64,000 nt of DNA from Chrysophaeum taylorii (Eukaryota; Sar; Pelagophyceae; Pelagomonadales; Pelagomonadaceae), in assembly GCA_029834535.1 (NCBI GenBank), contig JAQMWT010000356.1, positions 124,001 through 188,000 on the forward strand, written 5' to 3'. Position 1 is the first letter of the stretch. The number at the start of each line of letters is the position of its first letter. The notes under the pieces were generated by a model. That model had not been told where the DNA came from. It did not search any database and saw nothing but the letters and a program-made list of their open reading frames with translations. Positions 40,295 to 48,953 of this stretch are shown here, in pieces. The position numbers and the translations under genes are program-made.

Positions 40295-40945
40295 ATGTCG
40301 GCGGCAGCTTCAGCGGCGGCGGCAGCTTCAGCCGCGGAGGAGTCGAGCCGGAAGCGGCTGAGCTCCGAGCTGTCGGCGCAGGTGTCCAAGGCGGTCCTCG
40401 GAAGCAAGAGCGGGAGCGCGCGGGAGCACGGCCACCTCGGAGGGTTGCTCGCGGGTAAGTTGGGTAAGAACAAGTTCGTGACAGACTATGCCGTCGACGA
40501 GAGGTCAAAGTGCCGCCTCGCGAGCTGCAAACGCGTCATCCCAAAGCACAGCCTTCGTCTCGGGAAGATACCGCCGGCGTTCAAGTCGGGGCACGCGATT
40601 CGAACTCATTGGTTTCATGCGGAGTGTTTATTCAAGAGTTTTCAGCGCATGTGTAAGACGAGCAAGGCGATTACGCGCGTCGAGGACATCGAAGGCTTCG
40701 AGAAGCTGCGGCCCGAAGACAAGCAACGGATCGAGAATTGCATCGCGAGCATGGACGACCGGGGGGGGGCGCACGTCGTCGCTACCGCTCAGCGCCCTTC
40801 GCTTCCCGCGCCCGTGCCGTTTGTCCCGCGCCAGGAGGACCAGAATACCCTCGCCGTCGCCCTCGCTGCTCTTCCGACCGAAGAAGACGACGCCCCCGAG
40901 ACCTGGTGGCTCGACGCCGCCTGGCGACGGGCCAAACTTGTTTAA
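40295..40945 (+). CDS. Stand-alone PARP-type zinc finger protein
   Basis: ATG 40295 (MSAAASAAAAASAAEESS) gives 216 residues; the frame is open further upstream but that part reads like non-coding sequence. Residues about 65-150 form a PARP-type zinc finger: FVTDYAVDERSKCRLASCKR, VIPKHSLRLGKIPP and THWFHAECLFKSFQR, followed by the helix ITRVEDIEGFEKLRPEDKQ. Ligands would be C, C, H, C; the first pair is spaced CX4C rather than the usual CX2C. Such fingers recognise DNA breaks. There is no ADP-ribosyltransferase, BRCT, WGR or ligase domain, so it is a finger on its own with a C-terminal tail ending in WWLDAAWRRAKLV. Confidence 0.8.
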   Translation: MSAAASAAAAASAAEESSRKRLSSELSAQVSKAVLGSKSGSAREHGHLGGLLAGKLGKNKFVTDYAVDERSKCRLASCKRVIPKHSLRLGKIPPAFKSGHAIRTHWFHAECLFKSFQRMCKTSKAITRVEDIEGFEKLRPEDKQRIENCIASMDDRGGAHVVATAQRPSLPAPVPFVPRQEDQNTLAVALAALPTEEDDAPETWWLDAAWRRAKLV

Positions 40946-40992
40946 TCCTCGAAAGGTACGACGGGCCACACTTGTTGTTGTTGTTGTTTACA

Positions 40993-43161
40993 CTAAAAAA
41001 GGTTCTCCTCCTCTCGTATCTCCGCCGGGGTCCCGTCGGGGGCGCAGAAGACGCGGTCGCCGACGGTGACGGAGGCGTCCGGGGAAATCGAAAAGAGGGG
41101 CTGGGCCTCTTTTTCCCAGAGTTTTTTGTTTTTGACTTGGGACGGAGGCGCGGGCTCGACGTCGTGGCAGCCGGAGGGCGCGATCCGTGTTCCCGGCGCG
41201 ACGGACGAAGGAACGACGACGAGTTTTTCGTCGACGAAAAGCAAGACCCCCTGGCTCTCAAAGCCCCCGAATTTCCGGGGTTTTGTGTTTTTGAGGACCA
41301 CGACGACGACGACGTCGTTTTTTTCGGCAGAAGGAACCGAAGAAACGACTACGGCTCTCGGCTCGGGACACGCGACCTCCAAACACCAGAGACCCTCCGA
41401 GGTTGGGTGCGGCTCGCAGCTCGTCACGGTCCCCGCGACAAATTCGAGCTTGGACACAGCATCGAGCACGGGGGGGATCTCTTTTTTTGGGGGAGGGGTC
41501 CACTTGGCTCTCAGCGGGACGATCCTGTTGAACGAAGAATCGATATCTCGGCGGAAGTAACCGAGACGCTCGAATTGCACGATTTCGTGATCCGTCGGCT
41601 CGACGACTGCGTTCGGATAATCCCGGACGCTCCTGGGATTCAATTCTAGTGTTGGGAGGAAGAGGGGTTCAAAAATCCGAACCCTCCTCGCCTCGCCTCG
41701 CTCCTCGCTCATCCAATGGATAATCCCTTTCGCCTTGCCGTTCGCTCCGGTCTTCCCCCCGAATGTGTCGCGCTCGACCTTGCATTTCAGACGCAACGGA
41801 TTTCGTAGCACCTCCTCGCACCGAATCACGCACGCGTACCGGAGCCGGACGCGCCCGCCCGGCACGACGAGCCGATTCCACCCCGTCGGCGGCGGCATCC
41901 CTCGTTCCTCCGAATCCCAGACGTCGTCCGCGTCGATAACGAGATTTTTCGACAACAAGAGGCGCCGCGTCCCAAGGCTTTCGACCTTGGGGTGCACCGG
42001 AGCCTCCAGTTCTTCTTCTTCTTCAATATCATCGAGGACGAGGGGAATAGGGTCCAGCACGCAGAACGCGCGAGGCGCGTCTTCCAGCGCGTCGCGCGCG
42101 CAGTCGTCCAACAACGCCGGGTCTATCTCCGAGTCGACTTTGGAGATGCCGATGCGCTCGCAGAACAGCCGGATCGCAGCAGCAGGCACCCCGCGGCGCC
42201 GCAGCCCTGCGATCGTCGGGAGTCGCGGGTCGTCCCAGCCGTCGACCGCGCCGTCGCGCACCAAGCCCGCGAGCTCGCGTTTCGAGGTGACCGCGTGCTT
42301 CAAATTGAGACGACTAAATTCGATCTGCCGCGGCGACGACGACGAGCACGATACATTATTAAAGTGCTCCACCACCCAATCATACAACGGTCGATGGTCC
42401 TCGAACTCGAGAGTACAGAGACTATGAGTGATGTTCTCGATCGCGTCGCTCGCCGCGTGCGCGAGATCGTACATAGGATAGACGCGCCACTCGTTTCCGG
42501 TCCGAGGATGGCGCGCGAACTTTATCCGGTACAAAGCCGGGTCCCGGAGATTCAGGTTTGGCGAGCCCATGTCGATCTTCGCCCGGAGCACGGCGCTGCC
42601 TTCTTCCAACTTCCCGCGTCTCATTTCCTCGAACAACCGCAAGTTCTCCTCGACGCCGCGATCTCGATACGGCGAATTCACCCCCGGCCGCGTCAGCGTC
42701 CCCCGCGACGCGCGCATCTCAGCCGGGCTCTGCGAATCCACGTACGCTAGGCCCTTCCGGATCAACTCCACGGCAAACTCGTATATAACTCCAAAGTAGT
42801 CCGAAGCGTGCCGAACCGGACCAAACCACGGCACCTCGTCCCCGCCCACGACCCACTTCACGTCCTCCAGGATCGCTTCCGTATACTCGATCTCTTCCTT
42901 CTCGGGATTCGTGTCGTCGAGCCGCATGTGAGTCCGACCGCCGTACTCGGCCGCGAGCCCAAAGTTCAGACAGATAGACTTGGCGTGACCGATGTGCAGG
43001 TACCCGTTCGGTTCGGGCGGAAACCGCGTAACTACATCTCCGAGTCCCCCGGCAATGTCCCGTTCCACGATCTCGCGAATAAAGTGCTGCCGTCGCCCTG
43101 GTGCTGCTGGTGGTTGCAGCGCGCGGCCGACTTTTAGACTCATAATGAACAACAACAACAT
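40993..43161 (-). CDS. QARS: Glutaminyl-tRNA synthetase with EMAPII-like tRNA-binding tail
   Basis: Charges tRNA-Gln with glutamine. The 722-residue protein has the class I HIGH motif in PEPNGYLHIGHAKSICLN (HIGH at 56-59), the substrate loop RLDDTNPEKE (80-89) and a KMSKS-like loop in VTSKRELAGL (291-300). The GlnRS-specific GWDDPRLPTIAGLRRRG follows, then the two anticodon-binding beta barrels (to about 555). From about 569 it has an EMAPII/Arc1p-type tRNA-binding OB fold: KLEFVAGTVTSCEPHPTSEG, LKNTKPRKFGGFESQGVLLF and KLWEKEAQPLF. The N-terminus is MLLLFIMSLKVGRALQPPA; a second ATG at 43143 (MSLKV) would remove the hydrophobic leader. The family normally has no such tail. Confidence 0.93.
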   Translation of the reverse strand: MLLLFIMSLKVGRALQPPAAPGRRQHFIREIVERDIAGGLGDVVTRFPPEPNGYLHIGHAKSICLNFGLAAEYGGRTHMRLDDTNPEKEEIEYTEAILEDVKWVVGGDEVPWFGPVRHASDYFGVIYEFAVELIRKGLAYVDSQSPAEMRASRGTLTRPGVNSPYRDRGVEENLRLFEEMRRGKLEEGSAVLRAKIDMGSPNLNLRDPALYRIKFARHPRTGNEWRVYPMYDLAHAASDAIENITHSLCTLEFEDHRPLYDWVVEHFNNVSCSSSSPRQIEFSRLNLKHAVTSKRELAGLVRDGAVDGWDDPRLPTIAGLRRRGVPAAAIRLFCERIGISKVDSEIDPALLDDCARDALEDAPRAFCVLDPIPLVLDDIEEEEELEAPVHPKVESLGTRRLLLSKNLVIDADDVWDSEERGMPPPTGWNRLVVPGGRVRLRYACVIRCEEVLRNPLRLKCKVERDTFGGKTGANGKAKGIIHWMSEERGEARRVRIFEPLFLPTLELNPRSVRDYPNAVVEPTDHEIVQFERLGYFRRDIDSSFNRIVPLRAKWTPPPKKEIPPVLDAVSKLEFVAGTVTSCEPHPTSEGLWCLEVACPEPRAVVVSSVPSAEKNDVVVVVVLKNTKPRKFGGFESQGVLLFVDEKLVVVPSSVAPGTRIAPSGCHDVEPAPPSQVKNKKLWEKEAQPLFSISPDASVTVGDRVFCAPDGTPAEIREEENLF

Positions 43162-43265
43162 GACGTACGTATGATAAGGCGATAGATTGAAAAGGGGTTT
43201 AAGATTGATTATTAGGGAGGAGCGCGAACCTTACCTCCCTTCTTCCATCGGTCAACCAATCAAAA

Positions 43266-45333
43266 TCACGACGAGTCCGAAGAAGAAGAAGAAGAGGCGA
43301 CGACCCTGGTAACGAGGTTCTCGACCGCCTTGTGGACGTCCAGCTGGATCGCCTCGGATTGCGCGGTGAGGACGACATCCTTGACATAGGGCGCGTGAGC
43401 TTCCAGGCCGGCGCGCGAGAGGCTGTCCAACGTAAACTTCTCCGAGTCGGGGGGGCACTGGCACTCGAGTCTTGCGAAAATTTGCTCCCAGTGTTTTTTC
43501 TTCACGCAAGGCGAGCCAAGCGCCGAGAGGAGGTCGAGCTTGTCGCAAAACCCTTCGATACTCCGCTCGAGGGTAACAACAATCTTGCTCGTCGTCGTCG
43601 GAGAAAGCTCGTCGACAGCGGCGACTTTGTATAAATTTGCGCGCTCCCGTAGGGTGGCCGTATCCAAACCTCGGATGTCATCGTGCATCCATGCATTGTA
43701 ATCGTGGTCCCAGCCTTCTACGATTTGTCGCAGCGTCTCGATACTCTCGACCTTGTCCGAGAGTATTTTAAAAGCGAACTGTTGGTCCCGCGGCTGAGGA
43801 TGTCTGAAGAGATCGTGCTTGTGGCGAAGGTCGGCGTCGGCTTTCGCGATCTCGTCCAGCCGCGGCTTGACGACGCCGTCGCGCGCCTCGAGGAGTTTTC
43901 TTAATAAGTCGGAAACAGTCGACGACGAATCCGACGAATCCGACGACGACGACGACGCCGACGCCAAAGTCTCCTCCTCCTCCCGCAGGTCGCGGTCCAG
44001 AGCCTCGATTTTTTCTTTGAGTTGCGCCGCGCGCGCGTCGAGCACCTCGAGCATCGAGGGGCGCTTGGCGGCACAATACGCCGAAGCAGCCTCGATCTCC
44101 TCGAGATACTCGTTTTGCAGCGACCTTAGATTATCCATTCGAGTGCCGTCGTCTTCGGTGATTCCTCTGACCTCGAAGTCATTCACGAGGTGGTAGAGCT
44201 GTTCGGCTGCGTGCGTTTGTTTCGCGAGCGACCTCGACTGGTCCCGCTGGTAATCGAGCCTCTCCAGCAACGACGCGAACGGCTCGAGCTCGGTTGGTCT
44301 CTCTTCGATCTTGCCGAGCCCCGCCTCGAACTTGGCCCGTTGATCTCGGCACTTGGCGCGACTCAACTGGAGCGCGTAGTCTTTGAGTTGCTCCATTCGT
44401 TCCTTGGTGAGAGGGATCAGAATCTCCTTGAGCTTTCGGCTTTCGACCTCGATCAAACCGATCGTCTGCCGAGTCCGCATCTTGTCGAGGTCTTTTTGCC
44501 ACGACGAGACTTTCTCGAGCTCGTGCTTGAGCGAAACCACAGTTTGCGCTCTCGACTTGAAGGCTTGAAAATCCCAGTTCCGAGTATACTCGTAAATTGG
44601 CTGAATGCGTTCGAACGCGGCGTCGACGTACCCTCGAGCGCGCTCGAAATCTGACGCGACCTTGGCGTTAATCGACGCCCGAATGCTCTGGTACTCCGAG
44701 CTCTGGTGGATCATCTCGACGACAGAGTTGGTCGCGTTGACGTCAGAAGAAGAAGAAGAAGAAGAAGAAGAAACGTCTATCGCACGTTCGACGGCGCCCG
44801 AGGGCGGCTTGCGATACAATATCCTGAGGACTCGTCCCAGCGCGGACACGACCTCGTCGGCCGTGTTGGAGAGGAGCGTCTGGACGTAGTTGCACGTAGG
44901 ATGGAAGGTGCTTCCGGACTCGGTGAATCTGACTTGGGACTCGAGGAGGCCCGTCTTCGGTTTTGTGAGTTCGACGAGAAAGCTGCGCCACGACCTGATC
45001 AGTAGCGTCACGAGCGACTCGACCCCGACGTAGTCGGCCAGTCGCACGAACTCGGGCAGCAATCGGCGTTCGAGGAGGGCGCGGCGATGCGCGGCCTTGC
45101 GTTTCGCCTGGAGCTCTCGCAGCGCCGAAATCGATTTCGGCTCTTCTTCTTCTAAAACAACAAACGTGTCGCCGTCCAGTCGTCGCGTCGGCGACCTCGC
45201 CGCCGCGGCGATCACGGTCTCGCACACGGCGTGGATGGCCTTGGCAGCCTCGTCCATCGTATCGTTCAGCTGCTTGGACGCCGCCTCGCGCGCCTTTTGC
45301 TGCCGGGATTCGAAGCTGCTGTTCGTGTCTTTC

Positions 45334-45371
<38 letters not shown>

Positions 45372-46196
45372 GTGGTGCTGCTGGACGTCGAGCTTGTGGT
45401 CGACGAGGACGGGGCACGCGTAATACATTTTCTCCTTGAGCGCGATCAGCGCGGGCGCGAACGACGGCATGCCGAGAAAAAGTCGTTCGGCGAGCCGCTG
45501 GCGCTGCCGTCGAAACATCAAAAACGACGCGTTGAGGCGCCAGGTCTTGAAGCACTTGTTCCTCAAAAAATCCCGAAAAAAGGGTATCGAGGACAGCATG
45601 TTGAAGCACGCGGCTTCGCGCATCCACCTCGTCAACGGGATAAACTCGGAGGGCTTCGAGCCCATCCGCACGAGGCCCTCGGCCGACATCGTATAGTACT
45701 CCTTGGCGAGTCGCGCCAGCGTGTCCCCGGCGGATGGGGGCAGCACCACGAGGTCGTACGGTCGAAACAGCCGCGAATCCCTCGGCGGCATTGTCCCGAG
45801 CTCGGCCGGCAGCTTGACGGGACTGATCAGGTACACGAACTTCAACCCTTGCTTCGACTGAGAAAAGAAGTGGATCGCGTCCTCGGAAGTCTTGAGGTTG
45901 AACTTTTCGATCGCTTCGTCATCGCCAACGTACTTGGATGTCGTCGTCGTCGTCGTCTCGGTCTTGATACTGCGGCGCCGCGGCGGCCTTTCCGTTGCGG
46001 CCCCGGTTCGCGATTCTTCATCTTCTTCCTGTTTGGGCGGCACCAAGAACTTGAGTTTTGGCGCAGAACTCTTGAGTCCCTTGACATCCCACAGCTCCTC
46101 CGTCTTGGTGAGGAACCGGGCCTTGGGCCCCTGCGCCTTGCGGCGGCGGCGGACTCGCCCCCAGGACTCGGGCGGACGGACGCAAGGATATTCCAT
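43266..46196 (-). CDS. Dynein heavy-chain tail without motor domain
   Basis: The preferred ATG is 46196 (MEYPCVRPPESWGRV), giving 976 residues; codons upstream overlap the antisense ankyrin gene. Around 210-280 it has RWMREAACFNMLSSIPFFRD and FKTWRLNASFLMFRRQRQRL, typical of axonemal dynein heavy-chain tails. A Gln run follows. The second half is helical (VVSLKHELEKVSSWQKDLDK) and ends with the start of the DHC_N2/linker region: WDHDYNAWMHDDIRGL, then ALGSPCVKKKHWEQIFARL and VVLTAQSEAIQ. The frame stops in a Ser run shortly after. No AAA+ P-loop follows: the next gene's ATG is 104 bp away. It is either a truncated dynein relic or a tail-only protein that could dock on dynein partners. Confidence 0.78.
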
Positions 46197-46228
46197 AAGG
46201 ATATATAGATTTAGTGACGTCACTGGCG
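46197..46228. promoter_or_regulatory. Bidirectional promoter with CRE palindrome
   Basis: Thirty-two bases separate the ATGs of the dynein-tail gene (minus) and the ankyrin gene (plus). They hold a TATATA stretch (46200-46207) and a perfect TGACGTCA (46215-46222), the site for CREB/ATF-type and aureochrome-like bZIP dimers. Confidence 0.55.
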
Positions 46229-46561
46229 ATGGGGACGGTGGAGTTGTTGCTGGCCATTCGGTTGGGGGACGTGGCGGCGTGCAGGGAGTGCCTCGAAGCG
46301 GGAGCCTCGCTCGGGGTCCACCTCCTGACGCGCGAGACGCCTCTTCACCTCGCAGCGCGGCGCGCCCACCTCGGGGTAACCAAGCTTCTGCTCGCCCACG
46401 GCGCCGACGCGAGCGCGCGCACGCCTTCCGGGAAGCTCGCGAGCGATCTCGTCGACCCCCCGCACCGCCACTCGATGGTCCGAGAAGCGCTGAGAACCGC
46501 CGAGCGCGACGCTGCGCAAGCCACGGAGGCCGCCCGCCTCGCATCATCGTCGTCATCATAA
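46229..46561 (+). CDS. Small ankyrin-repeat protein
   Basis: ATG 46229 (MGTVELLLAIRLGD) gives 110 residues. Two to three ankyrin repeats are visible: LLLAIRLGDVAACRECLEAG, then TPLHLAARRAHLGVTKLLLA with HGADASARTPSGKLASDL. The rest is helical and Ala-rich (RTAERDAAQATEAARLA) with a short Ser tail. It acts presumably as a protein-binding adaptor. The stop lies 30 bp from the stop of the MAP kinase gene on the other strand. Confidence 0.8.
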   Translation: MGTVELLLAIRLGDVAACRECLEAGASLGVHLLTRETPLHLAARRAHLGVTKLLLAHGADASARTPSGKLASDLVDPPHRHSMVREALRTAERDAAQATEAARLASSSSS

Positions 46562-46591
46562 TCAGAGGTTGACATTATCAACAACAACTCC

Positions 46592-48112
46592 CTAGCGCGC
46601 CGAGACTGAGCGGAGGCGGGAAAGCATGGCCGTGACGGTTCTGGTTTTGTCGGCCGAATCGATTGAGTTGTCTGAGGGGGTGGAGGAGGGCGAGGGGCGG
46701 ACGCGATGGGTCGTCTTCTTGTTCTTGCGGAGGAGGGGCAGGCCGAAGAGCCGGCGCGAAGGCCTCTTGCTCTCGTCGTCGTGGGATGGTGGCACGGCGA
46801 TGGGGGACTTGTGGCCGCCGAAGAAGAGGGTCTCGGGCTTGTCGAGAAGGCGCTTGTCGCGCGAGCGCGAGACGCGGCGGACGTCATCTCTGACGGCGTC
46901 GCGAAGGTCGTCGAGCGTCGTGTGGGAGTTCTCGAAGCCAAATTCGAAGCCCTCGTCGTCGAGGACCGCGTCGCGGAAGGCGCAGGCGGCGCGCGAGACG
47001 CCGTCCTCGGGAAAAAAGTGTCGCGACCGACCGGGAAGCTCGGGGGCGTCGTTGAAGTACGAATCGGCGAGGGCCTCCTCGACGGAAGCGCGCGAGCGCG
47101 GATTGAAACGAAGGAGCGTTCCCGCGAATCGGAGCTGCTGGGGGGTGGCGCCGGGCATGAGCGCCTTCAAGCCCGGCGGCTTGTGCGCGGGCTGCTTGGC
47201 GAGGAACCGCGCCGCGTCCTCGCGCGGCTCGAACCCGAGATCCTCGGGCGTCCCGAGGCGCTCGAGGATGACCTGGACCTGGTTGACAAAATTCTTGCCA
47301 CAAAACGCCGGCTTGCGCCGGACGAGCTCGGCAAAAATGCACCCGGCCGACCAGCAGTCGACCGCCGTCGTGTAGGGCAAATGCGGCGCCAACAACACCT
47401 CCGGACATCGATACCATCGCGTCACGACGTACTCCGTCAAAGGATTCTTGAGCAAATACGGTTTCTTCGTCTCCTCCTCCTCCTCCTCCGACTCTTCCCC
47501 TTCCTTCCTCTCGTACTCCCGCTCGGCCGCGTGCCCGACGTACCGACTCAGCCCAAAGTCCGTGATCCGCAGCTGGCATCCCCGGCTCACCAGCAAGTTC
47601 CCCGGCTTGAGGTCGCGGTGGAGGACGCCGATCGAGTGCATCGCTTGGATCCCCAACAGCAGCTGCGCGCTCAGGCAGCTCACGTGCGCCGGCGTCAACA
47701 CCTGCTTGCTCGCGATGATCCGATGCAAGTCGCTTTCCATGAGCTCCATCACTATAAAAAGATCGTTCGAGCCCTCCGGACAAAGCACCGAATCCACCAA
47801 AGTGATTACGTTTGGATGCCCGCACAACAGCCGCATCAGACGGAGCTCCCGGAGCGTATGCCGCGCGTCCCACTCGTCGTCCGCCCACGGATGCACGCGC
47901 TTTATCGCAACCTTGCTCCCGCGCGCGTCCACGCCGCTGCACACGACCCCGTACGCACCCGAACCGATCTTCGCGAAACCCGAATACCTCCCCGCGAGCA
48001 CGTGGAACGGCTGACATTCGTCAAACCCTCGCTTCGGCGTCTTCTCGCCCTTCTCCGAATCGCTGCTGAACCGCAAGTCTTTCTTCGTCTTCACGCCGCT
48101 CATCATCATCAT
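46592..48112 (-). CDS. MAP kinase with TEY activation motif
   Basis: First ATG 48112, 506 residues. Protein Ser/Thr kinase of the CMGC/MAPK group: Gly loop IGSGAYGVVCSG (GSGAYG 50-55), catalytic lysine in VAIKRVHP, HRDLKPGNLLV (165-175), DFGLSRYVG (from 185), TEY dual-phosphorylation site (226-228) in LTEYVVTRWYRCPEVLL, and a MAPK-type insert later on. Between DFG and TEY there are about 39 residues instead of about 15, because of an acidic insert (EREYERKEGEESEEEEEET). A 150-residue C-terminal extension is basic and Ser-rich with no domain I recognise. It would be activated by a MAPKK on Thr and Tyr. Confidence 0.92.
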   Translation of the reverse strand: MMMMSGVKTKKDLRFSSDSEKGEKTPKRGFDECQPFHVLAGRYSGFAKIGSGAYGVVCSGVDARGSKVAIKRVHPWADDEWDARHTLRELRLMRLLCGHPNVITLVDSVLCPEGSNDLFIVMELMESDLHRIIASKQVLTPAHVSCLSAQLLLGIQAMHSIGVLHRDLKPGNLLVSRGCQLRITDFGLSRYVGHAAEREYERKEGEESEEEEEETKKPYLLKNPLTEYVVTRWYRCPEVLLAPHLPYTTAVDCWSAGCIFAELVRRKPAFCGKNFVNQVQVILERLGTPEDLGFEPREDAARFLAKQPAHKPPGLKALMPGATPQQLRFAGTLLRFNPRSRASVEEALADSYFNDAPELPGRSRHFFPEDGVSRAACAFRDAVLDDEGFEFGFENSHTTLDDLRDAVRDDVRRVSRSRDKRLLDKPETLFFGGHKSPIAVPPSHDDESKRPSRRLFGLPLLRKNKKTTHRVRPSPSSTPSDNSIDSADKTRTVTAMLSRLRSVSAR

Positions 48113-48699
48113 TCTCGCATCAACTTGGGTCACATCTTCGTCGTTCACCGACTGCCGGCGTCGAGTGTTTTCCGGAGACGTATCCTGTAACGCCCACCTA
48201 TTAATACCCTATAGGACTTGTACTCACTACTCTTGTACCTTCTCTGCGATTGATCGACCATTGGTCGGAAAGAAAAGTAAATAAAAGGGTTCAACTACAC
48301 AGATGCAGAGCAACCAGCATCCGGAGGTATCGATCGATCTCCAACACACCCACCACCTGCTTCTGCCGACGGTCACAGACAAAATTCTAATGAAAAAGCG
48401 ACGAGAGACACAACCTGAAATTCAGACCCGGCAGCGGCGCGAAGCTAATACGAAGGAAGGAAGGAAGGAAGGAAGGCTGCCCCCCTGCTATAATAGCAAC
48501 AGGGCCTTCTTGTTGTTGGACGCTAAGCAGTGTAATATTATTTTACGAGAAGAGGTGTTGCATTTTTATTAGCGTTTCTTTTTTGTTTGTTTGTTTGTGC
48601 CCTGATCGCCGACTGCGGTTGCGATGGAGGACGGTGCCTCATGAATCCTGAGCCTTGCGAGGGCATCCGCCCTCCCGGCGTAGGTTGGCACCTATTCGC
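48113..48699. other. Intergenic region upstream of MAP kinase
   Basis: No gene seen. A (GGAA)n run lies at 48453-48475 and (TTTG)n near 48583-48597. Confidence 0.6.
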
Positions 48700-48953
48700 C
48701 TCCCGGGCGGGCCGGTTGGCAGCCGGAACGTTCGCAGTGGGACGGGGTATGGCCGGGGGGCGAAGACGGAAGGTTATCGACGAGTTGGTTGTCAGTCACA
48801 TCGCGGTCTCCTCGTCGCATGGCGACAAGCTTGATGGTCACTCTCCGCCGACCGACCTTTCGGCGCTCCTCGTCTACAGGCCCGTGATTCCGGACTGGCT
48901 CCTGTCGGTCCGGCCTGGCTCCCATGCTCGGGAGAGGTCTGAAGTTAGTTAGT
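48700..48953. repeat. Dispersed 254-bp repeat, copy B
   Basis: Matches copy A (28704-28957) almost base for base, in the same orientation. It is followed by (GTTA)n. Sequences outside the repeat differ between the two places, so the unit has moved or been copied. Confidence 0.8.

Noticed and set aside
46197-46559. N-terminal extension of the dynein-tail protein
   Set aside because: These codons are antisense to the ankyrin gene, are Arg/Ala/Gly-rich and lack structure; ATG 46196 is preferred.
46706-48190. A 494-codon plus-strand frame opposite the MAP kinase
   Set aside because: It is the antisense shadow of the kinase gene; the kinase has all catalytic motifs, while this translation is Arg/Leu-rich with none.
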